Below are positions 6,901 through 15,232 of a stretch of DNA of 64,000 nt, one piece after another. Made by a program: the position numbers and the translations under genes. Position 1 is the first letter of the stretch, and the number at the start of each line of letters is the position of its first letter. The notes beneath the pieces are model-generated. The model was not told the DNA's origin. It searched no databases and was given only the letters and a program-made list of their open reading frames with translations. The stretch is taken from NCBI RefSeq assembly GCF_001423265.1, contig NZ_LMND01000023.1:310001-374000 (forward strand). The letters are read 5' to 3'. The DNA is from Methylobacterium sp. Leaf108 (lineage in GTDB: Bacteria; Pseudomonadota; Alphaproteobacteria; Rhizobiales; Beijerinckiaceae).

Positions 6901-9231
6901 TCAACGGGGTGACGGCGCGGATAGTCCCTTGAAGGCGTCCGACAGCAGGGCCTGGGCGGCCTCGCCGGCCGCGGCACGGGAAGCGAGCTTGGTGCCGAAA
7001 TCGCCGGCTGAGGCCCTCGCCGCCTCGGGCATCGCGGCAAAGGCTTTGGCCGCTTCCGCGATGGCGCCACGGTCGAGGGCGGCCTGGACGGCCACGGTCG
7101 GATCGGTGTCCTGCGCGGCCTCGCTCGCCGGCGTGTCGACCTTGCGAACCTGCACGATCGACCCGGCCATGCTCATCAGACGCTGGCTGATGTCGCCGGT
7201 CTCGGCCACCGACTTCGCCTGGGCGGCCTTGCGGGCGGCCGACATCCTGTCGGCGATGGCGCGGAACTCGGTCGCCAGGGTGCGCGCGGTGGGAGCGCCC
7301 TTGTCGGCGAACACCGCCACGGCGGTGAGCTTGGCCGGATCGCCCGGCTCGAAGTTGCGCAGCGACGCCAGCGCGTCGGCATAGGGAGCGCCCGTGGACA
7401 GCGCGGTGGCGATCCTGTCGGCGGAGACGACCCGCAACGCCGCCTGGACGGTGCCGGCATCGGCGCGTTCCGACACCGCCTTGTCGAGGCCGGCGAGACG
7501 GTCCGATTGGGCCTGGAGCTGGCGTGCCACCGCCTTGGCGGCCTCCTCGGCCTGGGCCTTGTTGGCGTCCACGGCCTTCTGGCTCGCCTCCGTCACGGAC
7601 TGGACGGCTTCGGTGGCCGCCTTCACGCGCTCGTCCAGGCTCGACTGCAGGGCCGCGAGCTTCTGGCCGAGAGCCTGCGCGGCTTCGGCGTTCGCCTTGG
7701 TCCGGCTGTCGACGTCGCCCTGGAGCGTGGTGATCCTGGCATTCAGGTCCGCCTGCCCGGTCGGCGCCTTGGCGACGCCGTCGATCTTGCCTTCCACCGC
7801 CTTGAGGCGCTCGTCGAGCTTGGTCACCTGTTCGGGGGCCACGCCGGGTGCGGTCAGCGCGGCCCTGGCATCCATGGACTGGTCGCGGCCCGGCTCCTCC
7901 TGCAGGGCGGCGAGGCGCTGGTCGAGGCTGTCGATCCGCGCGGTGAGTTCGGGCGGGATCGTGGCGGTTGCCGGGGATCCCTCCGCCGCCGGAGCGGTCG
8001 GCGACGCACTCGCCTTCTGGAGCGCTTCGCGGGCGGCGGTTTCGGCATTGCGAACCGCATCGGGCAGCGGCTTGAGCGCGGCTTCGTTGCCGGCGATGCG
8101 CTTGTCGAGGCTCGCCAAGGCATCGCGCGACGCGAGCGTGCCCACCGTCTGGTCGAGGGCTGCCAGACGGCCGGCGAGGTCGCCGTTCGCGGTGGGAAGG
8201 ATGCCCGCGCGCTCGACGCCGAACAGCAGTCCGGCCCCGATCACGCCGCCGATCAGCCCCGCAGCCGCCATAGAGCCGAAACCGGCGCCGCCGCTGCGAA
8301 CCGGGACGGGCTTGGGTTCGGATGCCGACGCGGTCCGCTGTCCGGCCTCCGACGACGGCGGCTTGGTCCCGGACGACGTGGCGCCGCTCGAGGCAGACGC
8401 GCTCGGAGTGGAGGCGCTCGACGTCGCACCGGCGACGGATGCCGCGGTCTTCGGTCCGGTCGCAGACGTCTTGTCGGTGGTCTCGCGCCGGGTCGCATCG
8501 CCCGCGTCCGGAACGCGTCGCGCCTTCAGATCGATGATCGGTCCATCCGCAGCGTCACCACCGGCACGTCCGGTGGTGCCGAAAGCGGACGGCTTGGCCG
8601 GATCGGGTTTCGCACCATCGGCCTTGGCGGCGTCCACTTTCGAGGGGTCGGGCTTGGTGGGGTCGGACTTGGCGGGATCGGACTTCGCGGGATCGGACTT
8701 GGCGGGATCGGACTTCGCGGCGTCTGCCTTCGACGTACCCATCTTGGCTGCATCGGCCGTGGCCGATGTCGAAGCACCTGGCTTGGTATCCGGCTTCGCC
8801 GGCTCCGACGGCAGGACACCGGGCTTCTGCGTGGCGCCGGGCGCCGGCGAGGCGGTGGATCCCGACGGGCCGCCGCTGCCGGTCGACGAAGCTCCCGTCG
8901 GTCCCGAGGCGCCGGCCGGGCCGGCCTGCGTCGCCGATTTCGGGCCATCGGCGTTCACGGGTTCGACCTTGCCGGGTCCGGTGGGCGACGAGGCTCCGGT
9001 GGGTGCGGCACCCGAAACCGTGGGGCCGGGCCGTCCCAGGTCCGGCTTGCCGGCTTCGGACTTGCCGGCTTCCAACTTGCTGGCTTCAGATCTGCCCACT
9101 TCCGTCTTGCCGGCGTCCGGTCGGGTCGGGTCGGGCCGCGATGAAAAGCCGGTCGCACCCGCACCGGTTGTCCCCTGCTGCGCCGAGGAGCCGGGTGAGG
9201 TCCGGTTCGAATCGTTGATGGGTGGCTTCAC
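6901..9231 (-). CDS. Mitofilin family membrane protein (COG4223-like)
   Basis: This 776-residue protein is a bacterial relative of the mitochondrial inner-membrane organiser Mic60, usually encoded beside hem genes in alphaproteobacteria. Order: a roughly 315-residue Lys/Ser/Pro/Asp/Thr-rich disordered N-terminus; one membrane helix (AAAGLIGGVIGAGLLFGVE) near residues 318-340; a long coiled-coil region with repeated LDQ/LDERLKAVEGK segments; and a C-terminal mitofilin-like helical domain. The start chosen is GTG at 9231 behind GGGAG; the frame is open further upstream but overlaps hemD. It probably shapes or tethers the inner membrane. The N-terminus contains 15-bp tandem repeats. Confidence 0.83.
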   Translation of the reverse strand: MKPPINDSNRTSPGSSAQQGTTGAGATGFSSRPDPTRPDAGKTEVGRSEASKLEAGKSEAGKPDLGRPGPTVSGAAPTGASSPTGPGKVEPVNADGPKSATQAGPAGASGPTGASSTGSGGPSGSTASPAPGATQKPGVLPSEPAKPDTKPGASTSATADAAKMGTSKADAAKSDPAKSDPAKSDPAKSDPTKPDPSKVDAAKADGAKPDPAKPSAFGTTGRAGGDAADGPIIDLKARRVPDAGDATRRETTDKTSATGPKTAASVAGATSSASTPSASASSGATSSGTKPPSSEAGQRTASASEPKPVPVRSGGAGFGSMAAAGLIGGVIGAGLLFGVERAGILPTANGDLAGRLAALDQTVGTLASRDALASLDKRIAGNEAALKPLPDAVRNAETAAREALQKASASPTAPAAEGSPATATIPPELTARIDSLDQRLAALQEEPGRDQSMDARAALTAPGVAPEQVTKLDERLKAVEGKIDGVAKAPTGQADLNARITTLQGDVDSRTKANAEAAQALGQKLAALQSSLDERVKAATEAVQSVTEASQKAVDANKAQAEEAAKAVARQLQAQSDRLAGLDKAVSERADAGTVQAALRVVSADRIATALSTGAPYADALASLRNFEPGDPAKLTAVAVFADKGAPTARTLATEFRAIADRMSAARKAAQAKSVAETGDISQRLMSMAGSIVQVRKVDTPASEAAQDTDPTVAVQAALDRGAIAEAAKAFAAMPEAARASAGDFGTKLASRAAAGEAAQALLSDAFKGLSAPSPR
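8641..8730. repeat. 15-bp tandem repeat in mitofilin coding region
   Basis: About six units related to ggcgggatcggactt lie head to tail. Three consecutive units (8671-8715) are identical except at their first base. Each encodes a Lys-Ser-Asp-Pro-Ala-type pentapeptide. The 15-base period keeps the frame, so copy number could change without breaking the gene. Confidence 0.8.
9041..9115. repeat. Degenerate 15-bp repeat near mitofilin N-terminus
   Basis: A second run of imperfect 15-base units (forward strand variants of ccggcttcggacttg) encodes a Glu-Ala-Gly/Ser-Lys-Ser/Leu pentapeptide series. It is more diverged than the run at 8641-8730. Confidence 0.6.
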
Positions 9232-9367
9232 GAGACCCTGCTCCCTTCCCGATGCCTGCTCCCCGACCGGGCACGGCGCGAGATCCTCGCTGCGCGGCCC
9301 GGCGCGGGCAGTCTTGATTCTGTTGCCCGTCCTAGCACCACGAGGCTTGCCGGAGCGAGACCGTATC

Positions 9368-10087
9368 TCAAACGTCGTTCGCCAAACCTGCCAGGAGGTC
9401 GTCTTCGCTCGGCCGGGCCGCGATGAAATGGATGCGCCCGCCGGCCGCAACCAGGGGCGCGGCCACGTCCGCCGACAGGCAGTAATGCTTGAGCGCCCGG
9501 AAGGCTCCCCCGCGACCCGCAGAGATCGCCAGCGCCAGCGCCACCTCCGCACTCCGGCGCGAGTAATGCAGTGCCGCCGCGACGGGCTCACCCTGCCCTT
9601 CCGCCAGGGCCGTGGCGACCGGGGCCGGCAGGGCGGCAGCGGCGGTCATGCCGTAGGACACGTGGATCGCGACCACGTAGCCCGCCCGCTCCAGCGAGAG
9701 GCCGGGCTCGGCCTTGCGCTCCGCTCCGGCGAGGTGGAGCAGGCGGCAGGGCGGCCTCAGCGTCGCCGCGACGAGCCGCACGAGGTCGGCGGCATCCCCG
9801 CCCGCGTCGAGGACGGATCGGAAGCCGCGATCCCTGGCGGCCTGCGCGGTGCGGCCGCCGACGCAGAAGACGGGGGTCGTCCCGTCGCCGGGCAGGGCCG
9901 GCCCGGGCAGGGCGAGGATCGCGCTCGCGCTCGTCACCACCAGTCCGTCGAACCGCCCGTCCGGCGGCGCGTCGCCGGTGGTCGCCAGCATCAGCACCGG
10001 CGCGACGAGCGGATCGTGCCCGAGCGCGCTGACGCGCGCGGCCGTGCGGGACGCGCCGGGCTCCGGCCGCGCGATCCAGACCCTCAT
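9368..10087 (-). CDS. hemD: Uroporphyrinogen-III synthase
   Basis: HemD closes hydroxymethylbilane with inversion of ring D to give uroporphyrinogen III, the precursor of heme, cobalamin and chlorophyll. The 239-residue product starts [19 protein letters not shown] and has the weakly conserved family blocks [28 protein letters not shown] and [15 protein letters not shown] in the expected order. ATG at 10087 was chosen by length and by the conserved start. It diverges from tsaD across a 166-bp gap and leads hemD-mitofilin-hemY. hemC, often adjacent in related genomes, is absent here. Confidence 0.88.
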   Translation of the reverse strand: MRVWIARPEPGASRTAARVSALGHDPLVAPVLMLATTGDAPPDGRFDGLVVTSASAILALPGPALPGDGTTPVFCVGGRTAQAARDRGFRSVLDAGGDAADLVRLVAATLRPPCRLLHLAGAERKAEPGLSLERAGYVVAIHVSYGMTAAAALPAPVATALAEGQGEPVAAALHYSRRSAEVALALAISAGRGGAFRALKHYCLSADVAAPLVAAGGRIHFIAARPSEDDLLAGLANDV

Positions 10088-10253
10088 GCTCCCTGACCCC
10101 GGTGCGACCCCTCGGACCGGGAGACCCTGTGCGACCGCCCGGCCGATGGCAAGGCGACCCACCGGCGTCGATTCCGGCTGCGTTGCCCTGCGGCATGCTC
10201 GGGCGATAGAACGGGGGCCGGCCAGACCCAGCCGCAGCGGACACCACGCATCC

Positions 10254-11300
10254 ATGATCGTCCTCGGCATCGAGACCACCTGCGACGAGACGGCGGTCGC
10301 CGTCGTCAGCCCCGGCGAGGGCGGGCGCGGGCGCATCCTCGCCAACGAGATCCTCAGCCAGATCGCCGAGCACGCGGCCTATGGCGGCGTCGTGCCCGAG
10401 ATCGCGGCCCGCGCCCATGTGGAGGTGCTCGACCGGCTGATCCTGCGCGCCCTCGACCGGGCCGGGCTCAGCCTGGCGCAGATGGACGGCATCGCCGTGG
10501 CCGCGGGACCCGGCCTGATCGGCGGCGTCCTGATCGGCCTCGTCACCGCCAAGACCCTGGCCCTCGTGACCCGCAAGCCGCTGCTGGCGGTCAACCACCT
10601 CGAGGCGCACGCGCTCACCGCGCGCCTCACCGACGGCATCGGCTTCCCCTACCTGCTGCTGCTCGCCTCGGGCGGCCATACCCAGCTCGTGGCGGTGAGG
10701 GGGGTCGGCGACTACGTGCGCCTCGGCACCACCATCGACGACGCCATCGGCGAGGCCTTCGACAAGGTCGCCAAGCTTTTGGGCCTCGGCTACCCCGGCG
10801 GGCCCGAAGTCGAGCGACTGGCCGAGACCGGCGACCCCGAGCGGTTCGCCCTGCCGCGGCCGATGCTGGGACGGCGCGAGGCCAACTTCTCCCTGTCCGG
10901 CCTCAAGACCGCCCTGCGGATCGAGGCCGAGCGCATCGCCCCGTTGGCGCAAAACGACATCGCCGATCTCTGCGCGAGCTTCCAGGCGGCGGTGGTCGAC
11001 GTCACCGTCGACCGCCTCCGGGTGGCGCTGCGGGACTTCGGGGCCGTCGCCGGCCATCCCACCGCCCTGGTGGCGGCCGGGGGGGTCGCCGCCAACGGCG
11101 CGATCCGGCGGGCGCTGGCGACCCAGGCCGGCGAGGCCGGACTCGCCTTCGTGGCACCGCCCCTGGCCCTCTGCGGCGACAACGGCGCCATGATCGCCTG
11201 GGCCGGCATCGAACGCCTGCGCCTCGGGCTCGTCGACGACCTCACCGCGCCGGCCCGCGCCCGCTGGCCCTTCGCCGAGGCGGCGGTGGCCTCGGCGTGA
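10254..11300 (+). CDS. tsaD: tRNA N6-threonylcarbamoyladenosine transferase TsaD
   Basis: TsaD transfers the threonylcarbamoyl group to A37 of ANN-decoding tRNAs, with TsaB, TsaE and TsaC elsewhere. The 348-residue product starts [18 protein letters not shown]. It carries the metal-binding [11 protein letters not shown] (HLEAH), the glycine-rich [10 protein letters not shown], and [10 protein letters not shown] followed by [10 protein letters not shown]. Length is normal. It is divergent from hemD and its stop overlaps the following GNAT gene by 4 bases (GTGA), so tsaD, GNAT, gpsA and the OGFr gene form one coupled chain. Confidence 0.97.
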   Translation: MIVLGIETTCDETAVAVVSPGEGGRGRILANEILSQIAEHAAYGGVVPEIAARAHVEVLDRLILRALDRAGLSLAQMDGIAVAAGPGLIGGVLIGLVTAKTLALVTRKPLLAVNHLEAHALTARLTDGIGFPYLLLLASGGHTQLVAVRGVGDYVRLGTTIDDAIGEAFDKVAKLLGLGYPGGPEVERLAETGDPERFALPRPMLGRREANFSLSGLKTALRIEAERIAPLAQNDIADLCASFQAAVVDVTVDRLRVALRDFGAVAGHPTALVAAGGVAANGAIRRALATQAGEAGLAFVAPPLALCGDNGAMIAWAGIERLRLGLVDDLTAPARARWPFAEAAVASA

Positions 11301-12187
11301 GCCCGGGGGGGGACGAGCCCGGCCTCCGGTCGCGCTGGCGCGACCTCGTCGAGCGGCGCCTGCCCGAGGCCGCGCCCCGGCGGCCGGACTGGCCGGTGGA
11401 CCGCGATCACTGCTTCGCCCGCATCCTCCTCGACAACGCCTGCGGCGGACCGTGGCGGGCGTTCGTGGCGGCACCGGCCTGGGCCAACACGCCGGCCGAC
11501 GACCTCTCGCGCGCCGTGGACCTCGGCGAGGCCGTGCTGGCGGGCAAGGCCGATCTCGCGCTCCTGAACCGGCGCTCGCTGGGCTTTCGCGGCAAGCTGA
11601 GAACGAAGCCCGTGCCGGCCTGCCTGCACGAGGGCGACCTCACCCTGCGCCGCTGGTCCCCCGCCGACGATGACGCCTTCGCCGCCCTCAACGCCGATGC
11701 CGAGGTGATGCGCTTCTTCCCCGCCCCGCGATCGCGCGGCGACAGCCTCGCCGAGGCCCGTGCCCACGACCGGCGGTTCGCGGCCGACGGCTTCGGCCCT
11801 TGGGTCCTCGACTGCGCGGACGAGGGCGTCGTCGGTTTCGTCGGCGGCCTGCGCCTCATGCGGCCGATGCCCTTTTCCGGTGCCGAGCGGCCCGGCAACG
11901 TCGTGGAGGTCGTCTGGCGGCTGGCACGGTCCGCCTGGGGCCGGGGGCTCGCCACCCGAGCGGCGCGGCTGGCCCTCGCCGACCTGTTCGGCCGCTGCGG
12001 TGTCGCTGCCGCCGTGGCCTTCACGGCCGCCGGCAACGCGCCGTCGCGACGGGTGATGGAGCGGCTCGGCATGGTGCCGGCGGGCGAGTTCGCCCATCCG
12101 GCCCTGCCGCCGGATGACCGCCTGGCGCCGCACGTGCTCTACCGCGTGTCGGCGGCCGACTTTTCGGCGGGGAGCATGCGCCCATGA
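11297..12187 (+). CDS. GNAT family N-acetyltransferase with extra N-terminal domain
   Basis: This 296-residue protein starts at GTG overlapping the tsaD stop. Residues about 105-285 form a GNAT domain of the RimJ/RimL type: [20 protein letters not shown], then [21 protein letters not shown] (acetyl-CoA pyrophosphate loop), then [15 protein letters not shown]. Residues 1-100 ([20 protein letters not shown]..., ending [11 protein letters not shown]) are a separate small helical domain not otherwise identified. The acceptor substrate is unknown. Its position inside tsaD-gpsA suggests co-expression with housekeeping functions, not a dedicated pathway. Confidence 0.82.
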   Translation: MSPGGDEPGLRSRWRDLVERRLPEAAPRRPDWPVDRDHCFARILLDNACGGPWRAFVAAPAWANTPADDLSRAVDLGEAVLAGKADLALLNRRSLGFRGKLRTKPVPACLHEGDLTLRRWSPADDDAFAALNADAEVMRFFPAPRSRGDSLAEARAHDRRFAADGFGPWVLDCADEGVVGFVGGLRLMRPMPFSGAERPGNVVEVVWRLARSAWGRGLATRAARLALADLFGRCGVAAAVAFTAAGNAPSRRVMERLGMVPAGEFAHPALPPDDRLAPHVLYRVSAADFSAGSMRP

Positions 12188-13191
12188 ACCATGAACCCAT
12201 GAGCGACGAGGTGGCGGTCATCGGCGGCGGTGCCTGGGGAACGGCGCTGGCCAACGCGGCGGCGGTGGCGGGCCGGCCCGTGACCCTGTGGTTGCGCGAC
12301 GGCGAGGCCGCCGCGCGCCTCCAGGAAACCCGCGAGAACGCCCGCTACCTGCCGGGCGTGCCCTTGCACGACCGCATCCGCGCCACCGCCGATGAGCGGG
12401 CCCTGGGCGGCGCCGGTATCGTCCTCGCCGTCGTCCCCGCCCAGACCCTGCGCGGGGTGCTGGCCGGCCTGGCACCGGCGCTGGACCCCGGCGCGGCCGT
12501 CGTGCTCTGCGCCAAGGGAATCGAGCGCGGCAGCGACGCCTTCATGAGCGCGGTCGCCGCCGAGGTCCTCGGCGACGGGGCCGCCGTGGCGGTGCTCTCG
12601 GGTCCGAGCTTTGCGGCCGACGTCGCCCGCGGATTGCCCACCGCCGTCACCCTGGCGGCCCGCGACGCGGCGCTCGCGGCGCGGTTGTCCGGTTCCCTGT
12701 CGGGGCCGACCCTTCGCCTCTACCACACCGACGACGTGCGCGGCGTCGAGATCGGCGGGGCCGGCAAGAACGTGCTCGCCATCGCGTCCGGCATCGTCGC
12801 CGGGCGTGGCCTCGGTGAGAGCGCGCGCGCGGCCCTGATCGCCCGCGCCTTCGCCGAACTGATGCGGTTCGCCCGCAGCTTCGGCGCTCGCCCCGAGACC
12901 CTGATGGGCCTGTCGGGCCTCGGCGACCTCGTGCTCACCGCCTCCTCCTCGCAGTCGCGCAACTTCGCCTTCGGCGAGCGCCTGGGGCGCGGCGCCTCGC
13001 CGCAAGAGGCCTCCGGCGGCAAGCTCGCGGAGGGGGCCTTCACGGCGGCCGCCCTCGTCGGCCTGGCGCGCCGAAACGGGATCGAGATGCCGGTGGCCGA
13101 GGCCGTGGCGGGCATCGTCGCGGGCAGCGCCAGCGTCGACCGGGTGGTCGCGGCCCTGCTCGCCCGGCCGCTGCGGGGGGAAGCGGAATGA
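12184..13191 (+). CDS. gpsA: Glycerol-3-phosphate dehydrogenase [NAD(P)+]
   Basis: GpsA reduces dihydroxyacetone phosphate to sn-glycerol 3-phosphate for phospholipid synthesis. The 335-residue protein shows the Rossmann motif AVIGGGAWGTALANAAA, the catalytic-domain segments LCAKGIERGS, LSGPSFAADVARGLPTA and EIGGAGKNVLAIASGIVAGRGLG (catalytic Lys in GAGKN), and GLSGLGDLVLT. Start ATG at 12184 overlaps the GNAT stop; ATG at 12199 is an in-frame alternative nearer the conserved region. The stop overlaps the following OGFr-domain gene. Confidence 0.96.
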   Translation: MNHEPMSDEVAVIGGGAWGTALANAAAVAGRPVTLWLRDGEAAARLQETRENARYLPGVPLHDRIRATADERALGGAGIVLAVVPAQTLRGVLAGLAPALDPGAAVVLCAKGIERGSDAFMSAVAAEVLGDGAAVAVLSGPSFAADVARGLPTAVTLAARDAALAARLSGSLSGPTLRLYHTDDVRGVEIGGAGKNVLAIASGIVAGRGLGESARAALIARAFAELMRFARSFGARPETLMGLSGLGDLVLTASSSQSRNFAFGERLGRGASPQEASGGKLAEGAFTAAALVGLARRNGIEMPVAEAVAGIVAGSASVDRVVAALLARPLRGEAE

Positions 13192-13652
13192 CCGCCGGCC
13201 CGCTCCACGCCTTCCTCGCGCGATCCGGCCGCGACGGCGCGGGCCGGCCGCTCGACGCGGTGGTCGCCTTCGACGACGCCCATATCGAAGGCGTCCACGA
13301 TTTCATCCAATGGTGCTTTCCCCTGCCGGAGGCGAGCCGCGCCGTCCCCGGCGCGCCGGTGCTCACCGCCGCCGAGGCCGAGGCGATCCGCGCCGACCCC
13401 GCTGCCCGAGCCGGGCTGCTGGTCGCCCTCGACCGGATGACGCGGTTCTACGCCGGGACCGATGGATGGCTTCGCGCCTGCGATCACAACCACCTGCGCA
13501 TCAGCCGGATCATCGCGGCCACCCGCGATCTCGTCGGCCAGGAAGCGGCGGCGGCCTTCCATGCCTTCGTTCTCGACCGCAACCGCGACGCCGGATCGCC
13601 GATCAACCGCGACAGCCTGCGCTACTGGGATCGGGCCCTCGCGGGGGCCTGA
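13188..13652 (+). CDS. Opioid growth factor receptor-related (OGFr_N domain) protein
   Basis: This is a 154-residue cytosolic protein matching the conserved region of eukaryotic OGFr. The key motif is GVHDFIQWCFPLPEASRAVP, followed by PVLTAAEAEAIRAD and a helical C-terminus ending SPINRDSLRYWDRAL. The bacterial members have no established function. The start overlaps the gpsA stop (ATGA), giving tight coupling with gpsA. No signal peptide or membrane segment is present. Confidence 0.8.
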   Translation: MTAGPLHAFLARSGRDGAGRPLDAVVAFDDAHIEGVHDFIQWCFPLPEASRAVPGAPVLTAAEAEAIRADPAARAGLLVALDRMTRFYAGTDGWLRACDHNHLRISRIIAATRDLVGQEAAAAFHAFVLDRNRDAGSPINRDSLRYWDRALAGA

Positions 13653-13701
13653 CGGCCACGCTGCGCCGCGCTAGGAAAGTGCGACCGTTTCGAGGACACC
13701 G

Positions 13702-14115
13702 ATGGCGTACTGGCTCTTCAAATCCGAACCCGCGACTTGGTCCTGGGAGCAGCAGGTGGCGGCCGGCGAGGCCGGGACGCATTGGAACGGGGTGCGCAAC
13801 CACGGCGCCAAGCTGCATCTCCAGGCGATGAAGGTCGGCGACCGGGGCTTCTTCTATCATTCCAACGAGGGCAAGGCGGTGGTGGGGATCGTGTCGGTCG
13901 TCCGCCCCTACTACCCGGACGATTCCGATCCCACCGGCCGCTTCGGCATGGTCGACGTCAAGGCCGTGGAGGCGCTGCCCAAACCCGTCACCCTGCAGGC
14001 GATCAAGGTCGAGCCGCGTCTGGCCGCCATGGTGCTCGTCAACAACTCGCGGCTGTCGGTGCAGCCGGTCAGCGAGGAGGAATGGGAGATCGTGTGCGGG
14101 ATGGGGGGCCTATGA
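13702..14115 (+). CDS. EVE domain-containing protein
   Basis: This 137-residue PUA-like fold protein belongs to the thymocyte nuclear protein 1 family. Family hallmarks are AYWLFKSEPATWSWEQQV at the N-terminus, THWNGVRNHGAKLHLQAMKVGDRG... through FYHSNEGKAVVGI, and the C-terminal RLSVQPVSEEEWE. EVE domains bind modified bases in DNA or RNA, which is the basis for a suggested role in modified-nucleic-acid recognition. It ends the tsaD-gpsA gene chain after a 49-base gap. The stop is convergent with a small minus-strand gene 12 bases away. Confidence 0.92.
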   Translation: MAYWLFKSEPATWSWEQQVAAGEAGTHWNGVRNHGAKLHLQAMKVGDRGFFYHSNEGKAVVGIVSVVRPYYPDDSDPTGRFGMVDVKAVEALPKPVTLQAIKVEPRLAAMVLVNNSRLSVQPVSEEEWEIVCGMGGL

Positions 14116-14127
14116 CACCCCCGGTCT

Positions 14128-14430
14128 TCACGACCCCAAAAGCTTCATGAAGGCTGCGGCGGCTCCGAAAATAGCGGCGCCGGCGGCCATTCCGGCAAAT
14201 CCGATCGAGACGGGTGCCAAGGCGCGATCGCGCAAAAGCTTGTCGGATTCCGTTGCCAGCTTGATCCGCTCGGCCATGAGCTTGTCGGCCTCGGCAGCGA
14301 GCTTGGCCTGTTCCGCCATCAGTTTACGCTGTTCGGCGACGAACTTTTCCGTCTCGGTATTCGACCGCAGCACGCGTGCGACCTGCTCGGCCATGTCGAG
14401 TGGATCGTTTGGAGAAGCCGTACTAGCCAT
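14128..14430 (-). CDS. Small coiled-coil membrane protein of unknown function
   Basis: This 100-residue protein begins MASTASPNDPLDMAEQVARV. It has a charged helical segment with a repeated KLMAEQ/KLAAEADKLMAER pattern (about residues 35-68) that looks like a coiled coil, then a C-terminal hydrophobic helix (GFAGMAAGAAIFGAAAAFMKLL). It is probably a tail-anchored membrane protein. No family was recognised. It is convergent with the EVE gene and lies downstream of the response regulator. Confidence 0.65.
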   Translation of the reverse strand: MASTASPNDPLDMAEQVARVLRSNTETEKFVAEQRKLMAEQAKLAAEADKLMAERIKLATESDKLLRDRALAPVSIGFAGMAAGAAIFGAAAAFMKLLGS

Positions 14431-14575
14431 CGCATTCGTCCCTCGATCGGACGACGATCATCCTTTGGACAGGGTCTGAGGATGATAGATCGAGTACGGC
14501 CCAGCAAGGCTTGTCGGGTGTGGCCTTCGACGCCTCGCCGACTCCGTTTGGCTCGTCCACAGCGTAGGCGCGCCC

Positions 14576-15232
14576 TCACCCCTGACGCTGCGCCTGGGTC
14601 ACCGCGATGTGGATCAGTTCCGCCAGCGTCCGCACGCCGAGCTTCTGGCGCATCTGGGAGCAGGCGTTCGTGATCGTCTTGTAGCTCACCGAGAGTTCGC
14701 TCGCGATGGTGCCGTAGGCCTTGCCCTGCGCCAGCCGGGACAGGATCTCGCGCTCGCGCGGGGTGAGCTGGGCTTCGGGGGTGCGGCGGGGCGCCATGCG
14801 CAGCATCGCGACCTCGGTGGCGAGGCGCCGGTCGAGGTGCGGTTCGCCCGCCCGCACCCGCGCGAAGGCCTCGAACAGTTCGGCCGAGGCGTGGTCCTTC
14901 AGGACGTAGCCCAACGCTCCCGCTTCCAGGGCGCGGGCGACGATCACGGGATCGTTGTGCATGCTGAAGACCAGGATGCGCACCTGCGGCGAGGCCCGGC
15001 GCATCCGGCGGATCAGGTCGAGGCCGGCGAGGCCGCTGCCCTGGAAGGTGAGGTCGCAGATCACCGCCGCCGGCCGCAGGCGGTGGAACAGGCGGTAGCC
15101 GGCCAGCACGCTGGTCGCCTCGGCGATCGCCTCGATCCCTGCATCCTCCAGCACGCGCCGGCAGCCCTGCAGGACGATGGGATGGTCGTCGATGACGAGG
15201 ACGCGCTCGTGGGTCGTGGTGATGGCGTTCAT
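14576..15232 (-). CDS. NarL/LuxR-family response regulator
   Basis: This is a 218-residue DNA-binding response regulator. The receiver domain has the acidic pair in VLVIDDHPIVL, the phospho-accepting Asp near residue 60 (AVICDLTFQG), and the conserved Lys in LGYVLKDHAS. The C-terminal LuxR-type HTH is LTPREREILSRLAQGKAYGT through YKTITNACSQMRQKLGVRT. It is coupled to the kinase gene upstream (kinase stop and regulator ATG overlap as ATGA). Together they resemble MoxY/MoxX-type pairs, but the target genes cannot be read here. Confidence 0.92.
   Translation of the reverse strand: MNAITTTHERVLVIDDHPIVLQGCRRVLEDAGIEAIAEATSVLAGYRLFHRLRPAAVICDLTFQGSGLAGLDLIRRMRRASPQVRILVFSMHNDPVIVARALEAGALGYVLKDHASAELFEAFARVRAGEPHLDRRLATEVAMLRMAPRRTPEAQLTPREREILSRLAQGKAYGTIASELSVSYKTITNACSQMRQKLGVRTLAELIHIAVTQAQRQG

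Noticed and set aside
7394..10096. Long plus-strand frame of about 900 codons opposite the mitofilin and hemD genes
   Set aside because: The minus-strand products have clear family features. The plus-strand translation is low complexity (Ala/Ser/Pro/Gly) with no motif.
10236..10256. Shared caccacgcatccat near 10240 and near 20512
   Set aside because: A 14-base match in upstream regions of unrelated genes. No further similarity around it, so probably chance in GC-rich DNA.
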